Below, piece by piece: positions 46,136 through 58,639 of a DNA stretch of 64,000 nt. The notes below the pieces were generated by a model. It worked only from the letters and a program-made list of their open reading frames with translations, had not been told where the DNA came from and did not search any database. Numbering within the stretch: the stretch's first letter is position 1; the number at the start of each line of letters is the position of its first letter. This DNA is from Aphrophora alni (lineage: Eukaryota; Arthropoda; Insecta; Hemiptera; Aphrophoridae): the NCBI GenBank assembly GCA_963513935.1, contig OY740776.1:7222724-7286723 (forward strand), written 5' to 3'. The position numbers and the translations under genes are program-made.

Positions 46136-47575
46136 AATTGCACATCTTATATTTGTTTTGCACGTTACACGTTTTTAAAGTGATCACAAGATTTTAGTTA
46201 TTTCATATAATTCCAATAATTGTATAATTCATATAATTGTCCTATTATTGAAATTGTGTAATAATCTCGTTACGCCACTGAGTAGTGTAAAAAGTCCATA
46301 ACTTACGATTACACCACTATTAGAAAAAAATTGTATGTGAAAATTTTTACACTCCTAGACTGGGAATCGAACTCAGAACCTTTGACTTTAAACGTCAATG
46401 CTCTACCAATTAAGCTAACCCACATAATCCATAAGTAATTATAGAAATTTATAATTTATTTTATTTGTTTTAACCTGAATGAAAGCTAAGTCTGTACACC
46501 ATTTGTCTGTCTCTTATTTGTGTTGTAAATGTGGTCAATAGATTTTATTTGTTTTAAGCTGAATAAAAGGCAGATAACAATTATTGGCCCTCTTATATTT
46601 CTGTTCCCATAATTGCATAATTTATAATAAATTTAGTAATTATATTTAGTCATTTTATAATAGCACTTTTATATAGTACAGTATTATTTAATTCTGTCCT
46701 ATATTAAAGTTGTAAATGTGGCTGTTAAATTATTGCTATTTAAAAGGTATTTCGTGTGTTGCTTGTTTAATGTTTTAAATGAGTTCATATTAATATAAAG
46801 TGTTTAAGCTCATTAAGAGGTAAATACAAGACAGTTGTCCCTCATGTAATCTGTGCTGTATTATTTGGGTTGAAAATGTTTACATGTCATTATGTTTAGT
46901 AGTTTAAGCACAGTGTAATTTAATTACTACATTTGTATATTGTATGTTGTAATTATTACCGTTAAATTTAGTTATTTTATTCTAAATGAATGCAAACGAC
47001 AACAATTATTTGTATCTTTTATATTTGTGTTGCATTATTTGAGATATTACTGTATTAATTATATTAGATATTTTAAGTACAGTAAAATTTAACTATAACA
47101 TTAGTCTGTCTGTGTTAAGTACTTTAGTTTCTAAATCTGGTCTTTAAATTTGATTATTTCGAGCTGAATATAAAGCTCATTTGTTTTCTTTACATTTGAT
47201 TTCTTTATATTTGTTGTTGCATACTTTATGTTGTAAATGTGATCATTAGATTTTACGTAAATACATTTTTCTGTCCTACATTGCTTGTTTTATGTTTTAA
47301 ATCTGCCGTTAAATTTCAGTTATTGTTATCTGAATCAATGGCATGTGCAACATCTATTTGTTCAATATTTTTGTTGGATTGATTTGTAGTGTTAAGTATG
47401 GTCAATATATTTTAAGCAGAATGCAAATTATGTGTCCATATTGCATTATTTCAATTGTAAATATAGTCATTAAATATAAATACAATAACAATTCACTATA
47501 TGTATATAGTGAAATTCGTAACGGATCAAAATTTTACGGTTACAAGAATTTTTGTTTTGTTCTATAAATCAGAGG
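46136..47575 (+). repeat. Highly diverged donor-site minisatellite relics
   Basis: Repeated echoes of TATATTTGTGTTGCAT, TTTTAAGCTGAATGAAAG and TTGTAAATGTG at roughly 90-110-bp spacing connect domain B with domain C, interrupted by later insertions. Confidence 0.65.
46343..46425 (-). tRNA. tRNA-like sequence (pseudogene or SINE head)
   Basis: On the minus strand: GTGGGTTAGCTTAATTGGTA (D arm with A-box), an anticodon arm TTGAC-GTTTAAA-GTCAA, GTTCGATTCCC (T arm with B-box) and AGTCTAGGAG. The loop would place UUA as anticodon, but position 32 is G, the variable loop is short for a Leu tRNA, and the acceptor stem pairs poorly. It is therefore probably a tRNA-derived repeat. Confidence 0.55.
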
Positions 47576-47584
47576 TTAGTTATA

Positions 47585-47775
47585 ATAAAACTCGAACACA
47601 AGATCTCACAAAAATTACGTTTACTTAATCAAACGCGTTTCAAAGACAAAGTCGCCATCCTCAGTGATACATGAGCTACAATAACTAAACTATAACTGAG
47701 GCTGGCGATTTTGTCGTTGAAACGCGTTTAATTGAAAACGTAATTTTTGTGAGATCTTGTGTTCGTAGCTGAGAA
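47585..47775. mobile_element. GCGTC-family foldback repeat
   Basis: Inverted arms CGAACACAAGATCTCACAAA (47593) and TTTGTGAGATCTTGTGTTCG (47747-47766). Each arm contains GAAACGCGTTT with an upstream stem II (GGCGATTTTGTCGTT and its variant). The left arm on the minus strand keeps CUGAGGA, and the right arm has CUGAGGC. The cleavage-site triplet is changed. Confidence 0.75.
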
Positions 47776-47881
47776 TACCTTGTTAAATCAGGGTATTCGC
47801 TGTCGAAACAGGAGATACCCCGCCTCCTGTCGATCTTTACGAGTTGTCCACGGCATTATACAAACGGTATAGGTAGATATT

Positions 47882-48975
47882 ACTGCCCACCTAAGCAAAA
47901 GTGCCGTAAGTCCAAAAATGTCAATTTTGAGTTAGATATGGTTTCCTACATTTTTGACCACGGGGAATCCAATGGACTAGTCAAAATTGCCGTATCTCCA
48001 ACACATAATGAGATATTAGGGTTTCTATTGCAGTATGTCCAGTATAAAGTACCATGTTTCTAAGCAAGACTGCCGCAAGTACACAATTCTAATCAAAAGT
48101 GCAGTAACTCCGTTGGAGTTACTGCGTTTATGCCTAGACCTCTGTACTTACGGCAGTTTTGCTTAGCAGTTGGTGTACATACTGCAGTCTTGCTTAGTAG
48201 ATGTTTAACAGCTGGTGAACATACTGCACTGTTTATTTGTTGTCAGTGAATTTTCGAGGTTATGTTTGGTTGCAAATCAGTTTATTTTGAGTTACTGTGC
48301 ATGTTAAGTATGAAGAGAAAATATATTTACAGTTGATATTTGTTTGTTTAGTGGACATTTAAGGTATTTAAAGTTAACGTATTTTGGTTTTTTTATGGAA
48401 CATGAGTAATCTAAAGTGTAAAACTGTGTCAGCTCGTTTAAAACTTATATTTAACTTAGCTCTTGAAAGCACCAAGACGGGTTCAGATGAACAGATGAAC
48501 TTTTAAAATTGTGTAGTGTCATTTATTTAAAATAAAGGAATATTTTTTCCGTATGTTTACTTTAATAATAATTTTTATTATTGCGTTAATGAAAATTATT
48601 GCAATTAATACTTTTAAACATAAAAATAATCTCAATGAGATGTTTAAAACAACACTTTTTAATGGTCAATTAATTGGTACCGGTAATATAAAACTATGGA
48701 CATACGGCACTTAAAAAACAATTATTGAACACATTAACTAAGCAAAAGTGCCGTATGTACGGTATTTTCTTTATTTCTATTTTTTTAACCTATTAAACAT
48801 TAAGGACATACAGTAAAACATCCCACGTGTGTTTTACATAAATGCATCCAACAACTGAGTAAAAAAAATATATATTAGTGTCATATGAAATAATACAGCA
48901 ATGTGGTAAACTTTAAACAATGTTTTCGCAAAATCCAATTTTTGGACTTACGGCACTTTTGCTTAGGTGGGCAGT
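47882..48975. mobile_element. DNA transposon with 37-bp perfect inverted termini
   Basis: 1,094-bp element. The left end, ACTGCCCACCTAAGCAAAAG..., and right end, ...CTTTTGCTTAGGTGGGCAGT, are perfect inverted copies for about 37 bp. The motif CTAAGCAAAAGTGCCGTA and close variants also occur inside in both orientations (about 48055, 48145, 48178, 48700, 48735), as expected of subterminal transposase-binding sites. The middle has a palindrome AGTAACTCCGTTGGAGTTACT. No transposase frame is present, so it is non-autonomous. It split the older minisatellite field. No clear target duplication was seen beyond TT. Confidence 0.9.
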
Positions 48976-49364
48976 TTAGTTAATGCTTTAGTTTAAGTTA
49001 ACAAATTTGTCAACACGACCTATTAGCTACAGAATTTTCACTGCCTCTTCTAACTAACCTAGAGACCCCTTATAGAAGGAACGTCGCTCCATAGGATTTA
49101 AAGTAGGGTTAGAATGCCTCGAATTGGAATTAGACGGTGATGATCACAGGTTCGTGTTCCTCCGCCTTTGCGGTTATGGTCACTAAAATAACCTCTTACT
49201 GAGCATATGTTCTACATTCAATAAAAGGTGTTTCGAAGAAGTTTTAGACCGCTAGATCGATCCCAGGGAGACTCGAAAAATCTTGGCATTTTTGAAAAGG
49301 TATTAAGATAGAAGTATCAAAGATAACCTAACTTATCGCGAAAATACCGTCTCAAACATTTGTC
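48976..49364. other. Non-coding spacer
   Basis: Moderate GC. No gene, RNA or repeat was recognised. Confidence 0.4.
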
Positions 49365-52300
49365 TGTCTATTTGTGTAACGTATTTTGTGTTGTAAATTC
49401 CGTCAATAGATTAGATCAGTTTTAAGCTGAATGAAAGGTAAGTCTGTACAACATTTGTCTGTCTATTTGTGTTACGTTATTTGTGTTGTAAATGTCGTCA
49501 ATAGATTAGATTTGTTTTAATCTGAATGTAAGGTAAGTCTGTACAACATTAGTCTGTTTTTTGTGTTACGTGATTTGTGTTGTAAATGTAGTCATAGATT
49601 AGATTTGTTTTAAGCTGAATGAAAGGTAAGTCTGTACAACATTTGTCTGTCTATTTGTGTTACGTTATTTGTGTTGTAAATGTGGTGAATAGACTAGTTT
49701 AGTTTTAAGCTGCATGAAAGGTAAGTCTGTACAACATTTGTCTGTCTATTTGTGTTACGTGATTTGTGTTTTAAACGTGGTCAATAGATTAGATTTGTTT
49801 TAAGCTGCATGAAAGGTAAGTCTGTACGACATTTGTCTGTATATTTGTGTTATGCGATTTGTGTTGTAAATGTCGTCAATAGATTAGATTTGTTTTAAGC
49901 TAAATGAAAGGTAAGTCTGTACAACATTTGTCTGTATATTTGTGTTACGTGATTTGTGTTGTAAATGTGGTCAATAGATTAGATTTGTTTTAAGCTGAAT
50001 GAAAGGTAAGTCTGTACAACATTTGTCTGTCTATTTGTGTTACGTTATTTGTGTTGTAAATGTGGTCAATAGATTAGATTTGTTTTAAGCTAAATGAAAG
50101 GTAAGTCTGTACAACATTTGTCTGTATATTTGTGTTACGTGATTTGTGTTTTAAACGTGGTCAATAGATTAGTTTAGTTTTAAGCTGAATGAAAGGTAAG
50201 TCTGTACAACATTTGTCTGTATATTTGTGTTACGTGATTTGTGTTGTAAATGTGGTCAATAGATTAGATTTGTTTTAAGCTGAATGAAAGGTAAGTCTGT
50301 ACAACATTTGTCTGTATATTTGTGTTACGTGATTTGTGTTGTAAATGTGGTCAATAGATTAGATTTGTTTTAAGCTGAATGAAAGGTAAGTCTGTACAAC
50401 ATTTGTCTGTCTATTTGTGTTACGTGATTTGTGTTTTAAATGTGGTCAATAGATTAGATTAGTTTTAAACTGAATGAAAGGTAAGTCTGTACAACATTTG
50501 TCTGTCTATTTGTGTTACGTGATTTGTGTTGTAAATGTGGTCAATAGATTAGATTTGTTTTAAACTGAATGAAAGGTAAGTCTGTACAACATTTGTCTGT
50601 CTATTTGTGTTACGTGATTTGTGTTTTAAACGTGGTCAATAGATTAGATTTGTTTTAAGCTGCATGAAAGATAAGTCTGTACAACATTTGTCTGTCTATT
50701 TGTGTTACGTGATTTGTGTTTTAAACGTGGTGAATAGACTAGTTTAGTTTTAAGCTGCATGAAAGGTAAGTCTGTACAACATTTGTCTGTCTATTTGTGT
50801 TACGTTATTTGTGTTTTAAACATGGTCAACAGATTAGATTTGTTTTAAACTGAATGAAAGGTAAGTCTGTACGACATTTGTCTGTATATTTGTGTTACGT
50901 TATTTGTGTTGTAAATGTGGTCAATAGATTAGATTTGTTTTAAGCTGCATGAAAGGTAAGTCTGTACGACATTTGTCTGTATATTTGTGTTACGTTATTT
51001 GTGTTGTAAATGTGGTCAACAGATTAGATTTGTTTTAAGCTGAATGAAAGTTAAGTCTGTACAACATTTGTCTGTATATTTGTGTTACGTGATTTGTGTT
51101 GTAAATGTAGTCATAGATTAGATTTGTTTTAAGCTGAATGTAAGGTAAGTCTGTACAACATTTGTCTGTATATTTGTGTTACGTGATTTGTGTTGTAAAT
51201 GTGGTCAATAGATTAGATTTGTTTTAAACTGAGTGAAAGGTAAGTCTGTACAACATTAGTCTGTCTATTTGTGTTACGTGATTTGTGTTGTAAATGTAGT
51301 CATAGATTAGATTTGTTTTAAGCTGAATGAAAGTTAAGTCTGTACAACATTTGTCTGTATATTTGTGTTACGTGATTTGTGTTGTAAATGTAGTCATAGA
51401 TTAGATTTGTTTTAAGCTGAATGTAAGGTAAGTCTGTACAACATTTGTCTGTATATTTGTGTTACGTGATTTGTGTTGTAAATGTGGTCAATAGATTAGA
51501 TTTGTTTTAAACTGAGTGAAAGGTAAGTCTGTACAACATTAGTCTGTCTATTTGTGTTACGTGATTTGTGTTGTAAATGTGGTCAATAGATTAGATTTGT
51601 TTTAAGCTAAATGAAAGGTAAGTCTGTACGACATTTGTCTGTATATTTGTGTTATGCGATTTGTGTTGTAAATGTGGTCAATAGATTAGATTAGTTTTAA
51701 ACTGAATGAAAGGTAAGTCTGTACAACATTAGTCTGTCTATTTGTGTTACGTGATTTGTGTTGTAAATGTAGTCATAGATTAGATTTGTTTTAAGCTGAA
51801 TGAAAGTTAAGTCTGTACAACATTTGTCTGTATATTTGTGTTACGTGATTTGTGTTGTAAATGTAGTCATAGATTAGATTTGTTTTAAGCTGAATGTAAG
51901 GTAAGTCTGTACAACATTTGTCTGTATATTTGTGTTACGTGATTTGTGTTGTAAATGTGGTCAATAGATTAGATTTGTTTTAAACTGAGTGAAAGGTAAG
52001 TCTGTACAACATTAGTCTGTCTATTTGTGTTACGTGATTTGTGTTGTAAATGTGGTCAATAGATTAGATTTGTTTTAAGCTAAATGAAAGGTAAGTCTGT
52101 ACGACATTTGTCTGTATATTTGTGTTATGCGATTTGTGTTGTAAATGTCGTCAATAGATTAGATTTGTTTTAAGCTAAATGAAAGGTAAGTCTGTACGAC
52201 ATTTGTCTGTATATTTGTGTTACGTTATTTGTGTTGTAAATGTGGTCAATAGATTAGATTTGTTTTAAACTGAATGAAAGGTAAGTCTGTACAACATTAG

Positions 52301-53425
52301 TCTGTTTTTTGTGTTACGTGATTTGTGTTGTAAATGTAGTCATAGATTAGATTTGTTTTAAGCTGAATGAAAGTTAAGTCTGTACAACATTTGTCTGTCT
52401 ATTTGTGTTACGTGATTTGTGTTTTAAACGTGGTGAATAGATTAGTTTAGTTTTAAGCTGAATGAAAGGTAAGTCTGTACAACATTTGTCTGTATATTTG
52501 TGTTACGTGATTTGTGTTGTAAATGTGGTCAATAGATTAGATTTGTTTTAAGCTAAATGAAAGGTAAGTCTGTACGACATTTGTCTGTATATTTGTGTTA
52601 TGCGATTTGTGTTGTAAATGTAGTCAATAGATTAGATTTGTTTTAAGCTAAATGAAAGGTAAGTCTGTACGACATTTGTCTGTATATTTGTGTTACGTGA
52701 TTTGTGTTGTAAATGTCGTCAATAGATTAGATTTGTTTTAAACTGAATGAAAGGTAAGTCTGTACAACATTTGTCTGTCTATTTGTGTTATGTTATTTGT
52801 GTTGTAAATGTGGTCAATAGATTAGATTAGTTTTAAGCTGAATGAAAGGTAATTACTGTACAACATTTGTCTGTCTATTTGTGTTATGTTATTTGTGTTG
52901 TAAATGTAGTCATAGATTAGATTTGTTTTAAGCTGAATGAAAGGTAAGTCTGTACGACATTTGTCTGTATATTTGTGTTACGTGATTTGTGTTGTAAATG
53001 TCGTCATAGATTAGATTTGTTTTAAACTGAATGAAAGGTAAGTCTGTACAACATTTGTCTGTCTATTTGTGTTACGTGATTTGTGTTGTAAATGTGGTCA
53101 ATAGATTAGATTTGTTTTAAGCTGAATGAAAGGTAATTACTGTACAACATTTGTCTGTCTATTTGTGTTATGTTATTTGTGTTGTAAATGTAGTCATAGA
53201 TTAGATTTGTTTTAAGCTGAATGAAAGGTAAGTCTGTACGACATTTGTCTGTATATTTGTGTTACGTGATTTGTGTTGTAAATGTCGTCAATAGATTAGA
53301 TTTGTTTTAAGCTAAATGAAAGGTAAGTCTGTACGACATTTGTCTGTCTATTTGTGTTACGTGATTTGTGTTTTAAACGTGGTGAATAGATTTGATTAGT
53401 TTTAAACTGAATGAAAGGCAAGACA
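49365..53425 (+). repeat. Donor-site minisatellite, domain C (about 95 bp, homogeneous)
   Basis: About 42 units: GGTAAGTCTGTACAACATTT, GTCTGT(C/A)TATTTGTGTTACG, TGATTTGTGTTGTAAATGTG, GTCAATAGATTAGATTTG, TTTTAAGCTGAATGAAAG. Units are much more alike than in domain B, and sub-variants recur as multi-unit blocks. AAAGGTAAGTC is an almost consensus 5' splice site. Each is preceded by TTTGTTTTAAG, an acceptor-like string, leaving an 11-nt exon-like CTGAATGAAAG. Confidence 0.96.
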
Positions 53426-54300
53426 ACTACTGACATTAATGTCTGTTGCAAATATTACACAGTTATTTTAAGTACAGTAAAATTTAATTCTTTCCTTTGT
53501 TGTATACTTTATTTGTTTGTTCCTTAGATTTTTGATAAAAAAAGTTGTTTAGTGAAAGATAAACACTAGATTTCTCCGACCAATATTTCTGTTGAATATT
53601 TTGTGATGTAGATTTTACATATTTTAAACTGAATGAAATGCAAGTGCAATATTTGTATGTCTTATTTCTTTATTTCATATTTTATATTGTTAGTGAGCTC
53701 ATTACATTTAAGTTATTCTTTGCTCTAAATAACTAAACTATAACTTTGTAAAGTTATTATTTATTTATTGTAGTTCGTACACCACTAGAGATAGAGATTT
53801 TGTTGGAGAAATTCTTTTGAATTTCAAAAGAGTACTATTTGTGAGAATTTGTGTTCAAGTTTTATTCTATCAAAACTTGTAAGTTACAAAACTTTACCAA
53901 CTACCTACATAAACGAGCGTTTTTGTCTAGGAGCACATCTTTTGATTTTGATTTCAATTTTACATTTTATTGAGTTACGTATAGCTAAACAAACTTTGAT
54001 ATTACTGTAGTAAAACTACCTTATACATATACAAGTATTTTCATCTAAGAGCACTTTCTTTGATTTTTCTTTATCATTTATATATTTTAATTAGTTTGGA
54101 AATTAACCGGAATTTGTTAATACTGTAATGAAATGTCAATCTACTTTCATCTACTTTCCACTGCGTCTACTTTCATCTAGCAGCACATTCTTTGATTTTT
54201 CATTGCAATTGCATTTATTACTAGCTGATGAGCTGATGGCCCCAGTTTTACTTGGGAATAGTTGAGGTATTTTTCATAACGGAAATTTTCAAGAATTAAC
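53426..54300. other. Diverged minisatellite tail, then AT-rich non-coding
   Basis: Faint unit echoes to about 53700, then repeated 'ATCTAxxAGCACxTTCTTTGATTTTTC' phrases (53925, 54045, 54180, 54785), a further degenerate repeat. No gene was seen. Confidence 0.45.
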
Positions 54301-54324
54301 GGTTTTAGCACAACCCGAATGGTG

Positions 54325-54700
54325 GTGCTATGGAAATAAATTATGCCCAAACACACACCAGTTTTGATCAAAATCGACCAATAAATAACAAAGATATGAT
54401 ACTTGTTTTAGAGTTAATACACACCCTTGGAGTGGAACATTATCAAAACCCTTTCATTGTACACGTTTACAGGCCTACTCCATACTATGTTAAAAATTTC
54501 ATAAGTGTACGCTTCTTGGATCCAGAGCTATGCTTTATGGGTAAAAACACCCTTGGAGTGGAACATTTTCAAAAACCCTTCCTTAGTACGCGTCTACAGA
54601 CTTACCCCAAACCAATTTAAAAAATTCATAGTTCTAGGCTTCTAGGATCCAGAGATTTCGTGATCAGTCAGTGGGGTTTGACTTGTATAAATAGATATAT
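54325..54700 (+). mobile_element. Probable non-LTR element 3' UTR with internal duplication
   Basis: Two copies of ACACCCTTGGAGTGGAACAT followed by TACAxxCxTACYCCA and GGATCCAGAG (54420-54530, 54548-54655), ending GATTTCGTGATCAGTCAGTG. This phrase type is common at 3' ends of insect retroelements. No coding part is attached. Confidence 0.45.
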
Positions 54701-55528
54701 TTTATTCACTTTGGAAAAAAAACCAAACAGAATTTAATTTAATAGTGAAACTACTATCTACACATAAACATTTACCTTTATCTAGTATCACTTACTTTGA
54801 TTTTTCTTTGCAATCTTATTGCTTCTACTGGGAGATTTTTTTTTTTCAAAACTCCCCACCCTAATTATTTCTTAAACCGAATATATTATTAAAATTATGT
54901 TTACTGTGAATCTGTCTAGCCAAAAGTGGAACTTAAAAGGAATGTGTACAAAACCTAAAACGAAACAACTCCAACTCCAAAACTTGTAATGGCTAGGTAT
55001 GTATCAAATTGAAGAGCAGGGGCAAATGTGAGTTTTGTCGGTAATAAAATAAAAATCGGCCTATGCGTTCGATCGCTACGTTTAAAAATACAATTTTATA
55101 AAACTGCATTAAACTTTTGATTGGAGGTACTGGTTTGTAAACTGTACCAGAAAAGGTTGTACAACATCGAAAACCATCAATTTCACCTTCAACTCCAAAT
55201 TTTGTTATCGGTGCCTATGGATTTTGATGTTATCAAATAAAAGTGTATACCATACATATTGACCTTCCTAACTTTGAGGTCATTATGTACTACAGATACA
55301 AATATATGCCTTCAGACAAAAAACAAGTACATGTGTAAATAGCAAGAATAGAAATGATCTTCAACAGAGACTTGCAAAGCGCAGAAAAAAAATCAACTCA
55401 AGATGGTGTTATCCTATTGAACCAACTTCGAAAAAAATTAAAACAAAGTCTTTAAATACAGCCTCTGGGATCTTCTACGTAGGATTTTCTCAGCTATAGT
55501 TGGCAGAATAATTGAGACATAGATTAGA
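54701..55528. other. Non-coding, nothing firmly recognised
   Basis: Contains mobile-element-like untranslated text (AAAAGGTTGTACAACATCG, AGTGTATACCATACATATTG). No coding sense was found. Confidence 0.35.
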
Positions 55529-55805
55529 TTAGATATGTACACTCCAAGGACCTACTAGCAAGGTAAGCCCGATACCTGTGCCCTCAACGAGGCTCAGAAG
55601 GTTCTGTCCTATGTTAGCATCGAAATTGTAGAAACCTAAAGATGACTTTTCTTTTATCTTCAAGCCTCTCGCAATCCAGGATGATATGCTTAGCAGTCTT
55701 ATCAGAATGTTTACATAGCCTACAAACGGGATCACTATTGATTGGTGTTAGGAAATGTTTCCTGAAGTAGCCGTGTCCAGTAAGTAACGTGACGGTCACT
55801 ATTCA
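55529..55805 (-). pseudogene. Non-LTR retrotransposon C-terminal fragment
   Basis: The minus strand encodes LLTGHGYFRKHFLTPI followed by DPVCRLCKHSDKTAKHIILDC and ERLEDKR. This is the Cys-His segment after the RNase H region of jockey/R1-type ORF2 proteins (GHG...CRLC...TAxHxxxxC). Stops and frame changes occur on both sides. Confidence 0.75.
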
Positions 55806-55869
55806 GCCTCAATAACGAGTTGGTTAGTTGTAGGTATGATTTTATCCAGCCAACGCTTTTTAGCTTCGT

Positions 55870-56310
55870 TGAGGCAGGAAAGTATTATAACGCCTTTTTC
55901 CATGAATCTCTTAAAAATGATGGAAAGGTCCCATCCTCTATATGTTGAAATTTATCCACCACTGCATGCTGGATGTCCTCGCCTTGTTTATTTGTGAATT
56001 TGACATTAGGATATGATTCTAGTACGATACCCATCTTAATGGAAAGAATGTCCCTGTAAGTCGTTACTTCCTTTCCAGATGGCACCGAAACTTGAGGATT
56101 TGTATCAGAGACTTGAGTCTCAACCCTGACCTTTTTCGAAGGTCCTTCGACAGAAGATGGAATAGTCAATTCGCCTCTACAATGTTTGACCACACCTGTC
56201 CTTGCCTCAGAACCACGATTCCCGACACCGATTTCCTCTCCTTTCTCTTACCCCTCCACCATTTGGAGGAATTCAATTCTTCACAACTTTCTTAAAACTT
56301 TGCCTTTGAT
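55870..56310 (-). pseudogene. Retroelement gag-like ORF1 fragment
   Basis: An open minus-strand frame of about 140 codons. It has a charged N-terminal part (PSKKVRVETQVSD) and then DILSIKMGIVLESYPNVKFT with QGEDIQHAVVDKFQHI, resembling the DUF4780-type domain seen in ORF1 of insect non-LTR elements (family assigned from memory). It sits just 5' of the ORF2 tail at 55529-55805, so most of ORF2 has been deleted. Confidence 0.5.
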
Positions 56311-56960
56311 ATCCTCTCTTCTTTCTTAAATTGTGAAAATAGTTCTTTTAACTTTCAGCTCACCTAGTTGCTTTATAGCATCGTCAAGTGAACCAGAAAA
56401 TCCTGGTGTATCTGGACCTTTAAGGAGTTCATCTTCTCTCTATCTCACTCGATATAGAAGCTTGCTCTTCACTCAAATTGGAAGCCTGTTTTTCAACGGT
56501 CGAATCCAATTGGATGGTAGATAGCGCCGTAGCATCCAATATCACAACTTGATCATTAATGCTGATCCATGGAGAACCCACGAGAAGCTATGGCAAGAAC
56601 TGTCAAACCAGGCAGAGTCCCGCATCCCTATGTAAAGCTATTTACTGCCAGGAGCTCACATAACTCTTGGAGGCTCCGTTTGCATCTTCGCTGGATAGAC
56701 CCCGGAGACAATCATCCCATTAGGGACGGGTCGCGGTGACACTATTAGGGTTCGACTGAAGAGGAAAAGAAGACAAATTAGATCTTCAATAGGATAGAGT
56801 AGAAACAGACAGACAGCATGTAGAGGAGTTATACTGACTATAGAAAGAAAGGCTCCCAGAACAACAGGAAGAGAGCTGGGATCGGCTGTTTGCGATTGGT
56901 GGTCCAATCGGGCGGTGGGATCGCCAACCCCTACGCCGGGAATTTACTACGCTAGGCATA
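56311..56960. other. GC-richer retroelement-associated sequence
   Basis: Probably the 5' part of the same retroelement (minus strand). The 5' leader may contain the GGGACGGGTCGCGGTGACAC stretch. No convincing protein was found. Confidence 0.35.
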
Positions 56961-57830
56961 AGTAAATACATAATTCTGCAACCTCATGTTTACATTTTGT
57001 TAAATTATTTGTGTTATAACAGTGTCCGTTATGCATATTCTTTTGTGTTTGTCTTATTTTATTGTACTGTAGTTATGTTTAGTGTTTTAATAAGAAATTA
57101 TAGATGTTTTTAGCTCTTGCAAAAAATAATAAATAAATAACAATTTCGTTTCATTTTAGTTTGAAGGTGAGTGAATAACTAAACTATATGGATTAAATGT
57201 TAAGTTGTGATCATTGGAGTTTGAGTGAAGAGAAATAAATCATTTGTTTGCTTTATATTAGTGCTTCATATTTTACGTTGTAGATATTAATTAATTTATA
57301 TAGAGTAAAAAGGTAAGTTTTTCCAAATATTCCATCATTAAGTAATAATTTTAAAAATAGAATAAATAGTTTTATATATAAATTAGAAACATGCCATCTA
57401 TATGGGTACAACCAAGTTAGCATACAAGAAGAAAAAGAAATTCTGGTAAATGATGGACAACAATAAGTTTTTTTAGTATTAAGGAAGGATTTTGATGACT
57501 AACAGGAGATCAAGCTACATATTTTACATTTTTTTAAATTTACAGTTGAAATTTCTTGAGTGTTTGGAATTGAAAAGCTACAATAAAACAAATTGAAGTA
57601 GTTTGCTACAAGCGAAAGGTCATATCATAACTACAAAACTTCTCAAACTCCAAATTAGCTTTAACAGAATGGACTTAAATTTTGACATATCAAATTTTGT
57701 GAACCTTCTAAAATTAACTTAACTTAAAATCTCATATCCAGTAAATTTTGAACTCTGAACAAATAGTATAAGGAATTCTTTGTAAGATAATTAAGCTTAA
57801 CACTTATTTAAAATTCTTTATGTTATTGAT
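56961..57830. other. AT-rich non-coding
   Basis: Weak echoes of the donor-site minisatellite (TTTGAAGGTGAGTGAATAAC, TATTTTACGTTGTAGATATT) occur to about 57330. No gene was seen. Confidence 0.45.
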
Positions 57831-57837
57831 ATATTTA

Positions 57838-58415
57838 CAGAGTGATGTTTAAGTATAGAAACGGACGAGTCTTGGGTGTTTGAGTGCGATCCGGAAACCA
57901 AGGGCCAGACGATTCAGCCTCTCCCAAAAGTACGATAATGAGCAAGTCAAAGATCTGATTTGCTTCTCTGTTAGAAAGGAATCGTCCACAAAGAGTTTGT
58001 GCATAAGGCCAAACAGTTAAAAACACTGTTACCGAGAGGTTCTTGAAACCCTTCACAAAAAGTGTCACGCATGTGAGAACAAACATCAAGAACAACTGGG
58101 TGTTGAATCACGACAATGCGCTTTGCCACACAGCAATTTCAATAAACGAGTTTTTGGCCAGTAAAAAAATTCCCGTGGTTCCTCAACATCCTTAATTCGC
58201 CTGACTTGAGTTCTTCCAGAGATTAAAAATTCACCTCAAAGGACGTCATTTTTGGACACCTGAAAACCTTCAAACGGCTGTAACGGACCAGCTGAAGGGT
58301 ATTCCAGTACCGGAGTACCTGCACTACTATGAGGATTGGAAGAACCGTCTCCAGCGCTGTGTTGCTTCCTAAGGAAATTATTTTGAGGAAGACAATATTG
58401 AATTGTAATTCTATT
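57838..58415 (+). pseudogene. Decayed mariner transposase (C-terminal two thirds)
   Basis: In shifting + strand frames: ETDESWVFECDPETKGQ (first catalytic Asp), KGIVHKEFV, WVLNHDNALCHTAISINEFL (second Asp in HDNA), IPVVPQHP and NSPDL (third-Asp region), LKIHLKGRHFWTPENLQTAV and EYLHYYEDWKNRLQRCV (C-terminus). This matches mariner-type D,D34D transposases. Several frameshifts and stops show that it is inactive. The N-terminal DNA-binding part and left terminus are missing. Confidence 0.88.
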
Positions 58416-58479
58416 CGACTAAAAAAAAGTTTAACCAGTCTTATTACTTAATTTAGACACCTCGTACTAATCTTCTGGT

Positions 58480-58620
58480 TTTAAAGTTACTTGATAATGG
58501 TGGATTGTTCTTATTAAACTTTTGCCGCCGCTTATTCCACAAATAGGAATCATAACGTGATCGAGGACTAAAGTTTTGAAATACGGAGCAATGGTTATTT
58601 ACTCTGATAAACAGTTAGGA
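58480..58620. repeat. Relic of the ACGTCG / 875-type repeat
   Basis: TTACTTGATAATGG, ATTCCACAAATAGGAATCATAACG and GATCGAGGACTAA echo 4100-4235 and the U3-A8 heptad, but the GAAAC half is lost (TAAAC). Confidence 0.5.
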
Positions 58621-58639
58621 TAACTTTCTCTTTCTCAAG

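Noticed and set aside
46343..46425. Functional tRNA gene with UUA anticodon
   Set aside because: Poor acceptor pairing, G at position 32, no long variable arm as a Leu tRNA needs, and a related headless copy at 7563 indicate a tRNA-derived repeat.
56333..56907. Several 60-80 codon frames on both strands
   Set aside because: They are overlapping and mutually exclusive with no domain; they probably reflect GC-richer retroelement sequence.
57838..58372. Host SETMAR-like gene
   Set aside because: Only mariner transposase motifs are present, with many frameshifts and no SET domain nearby.
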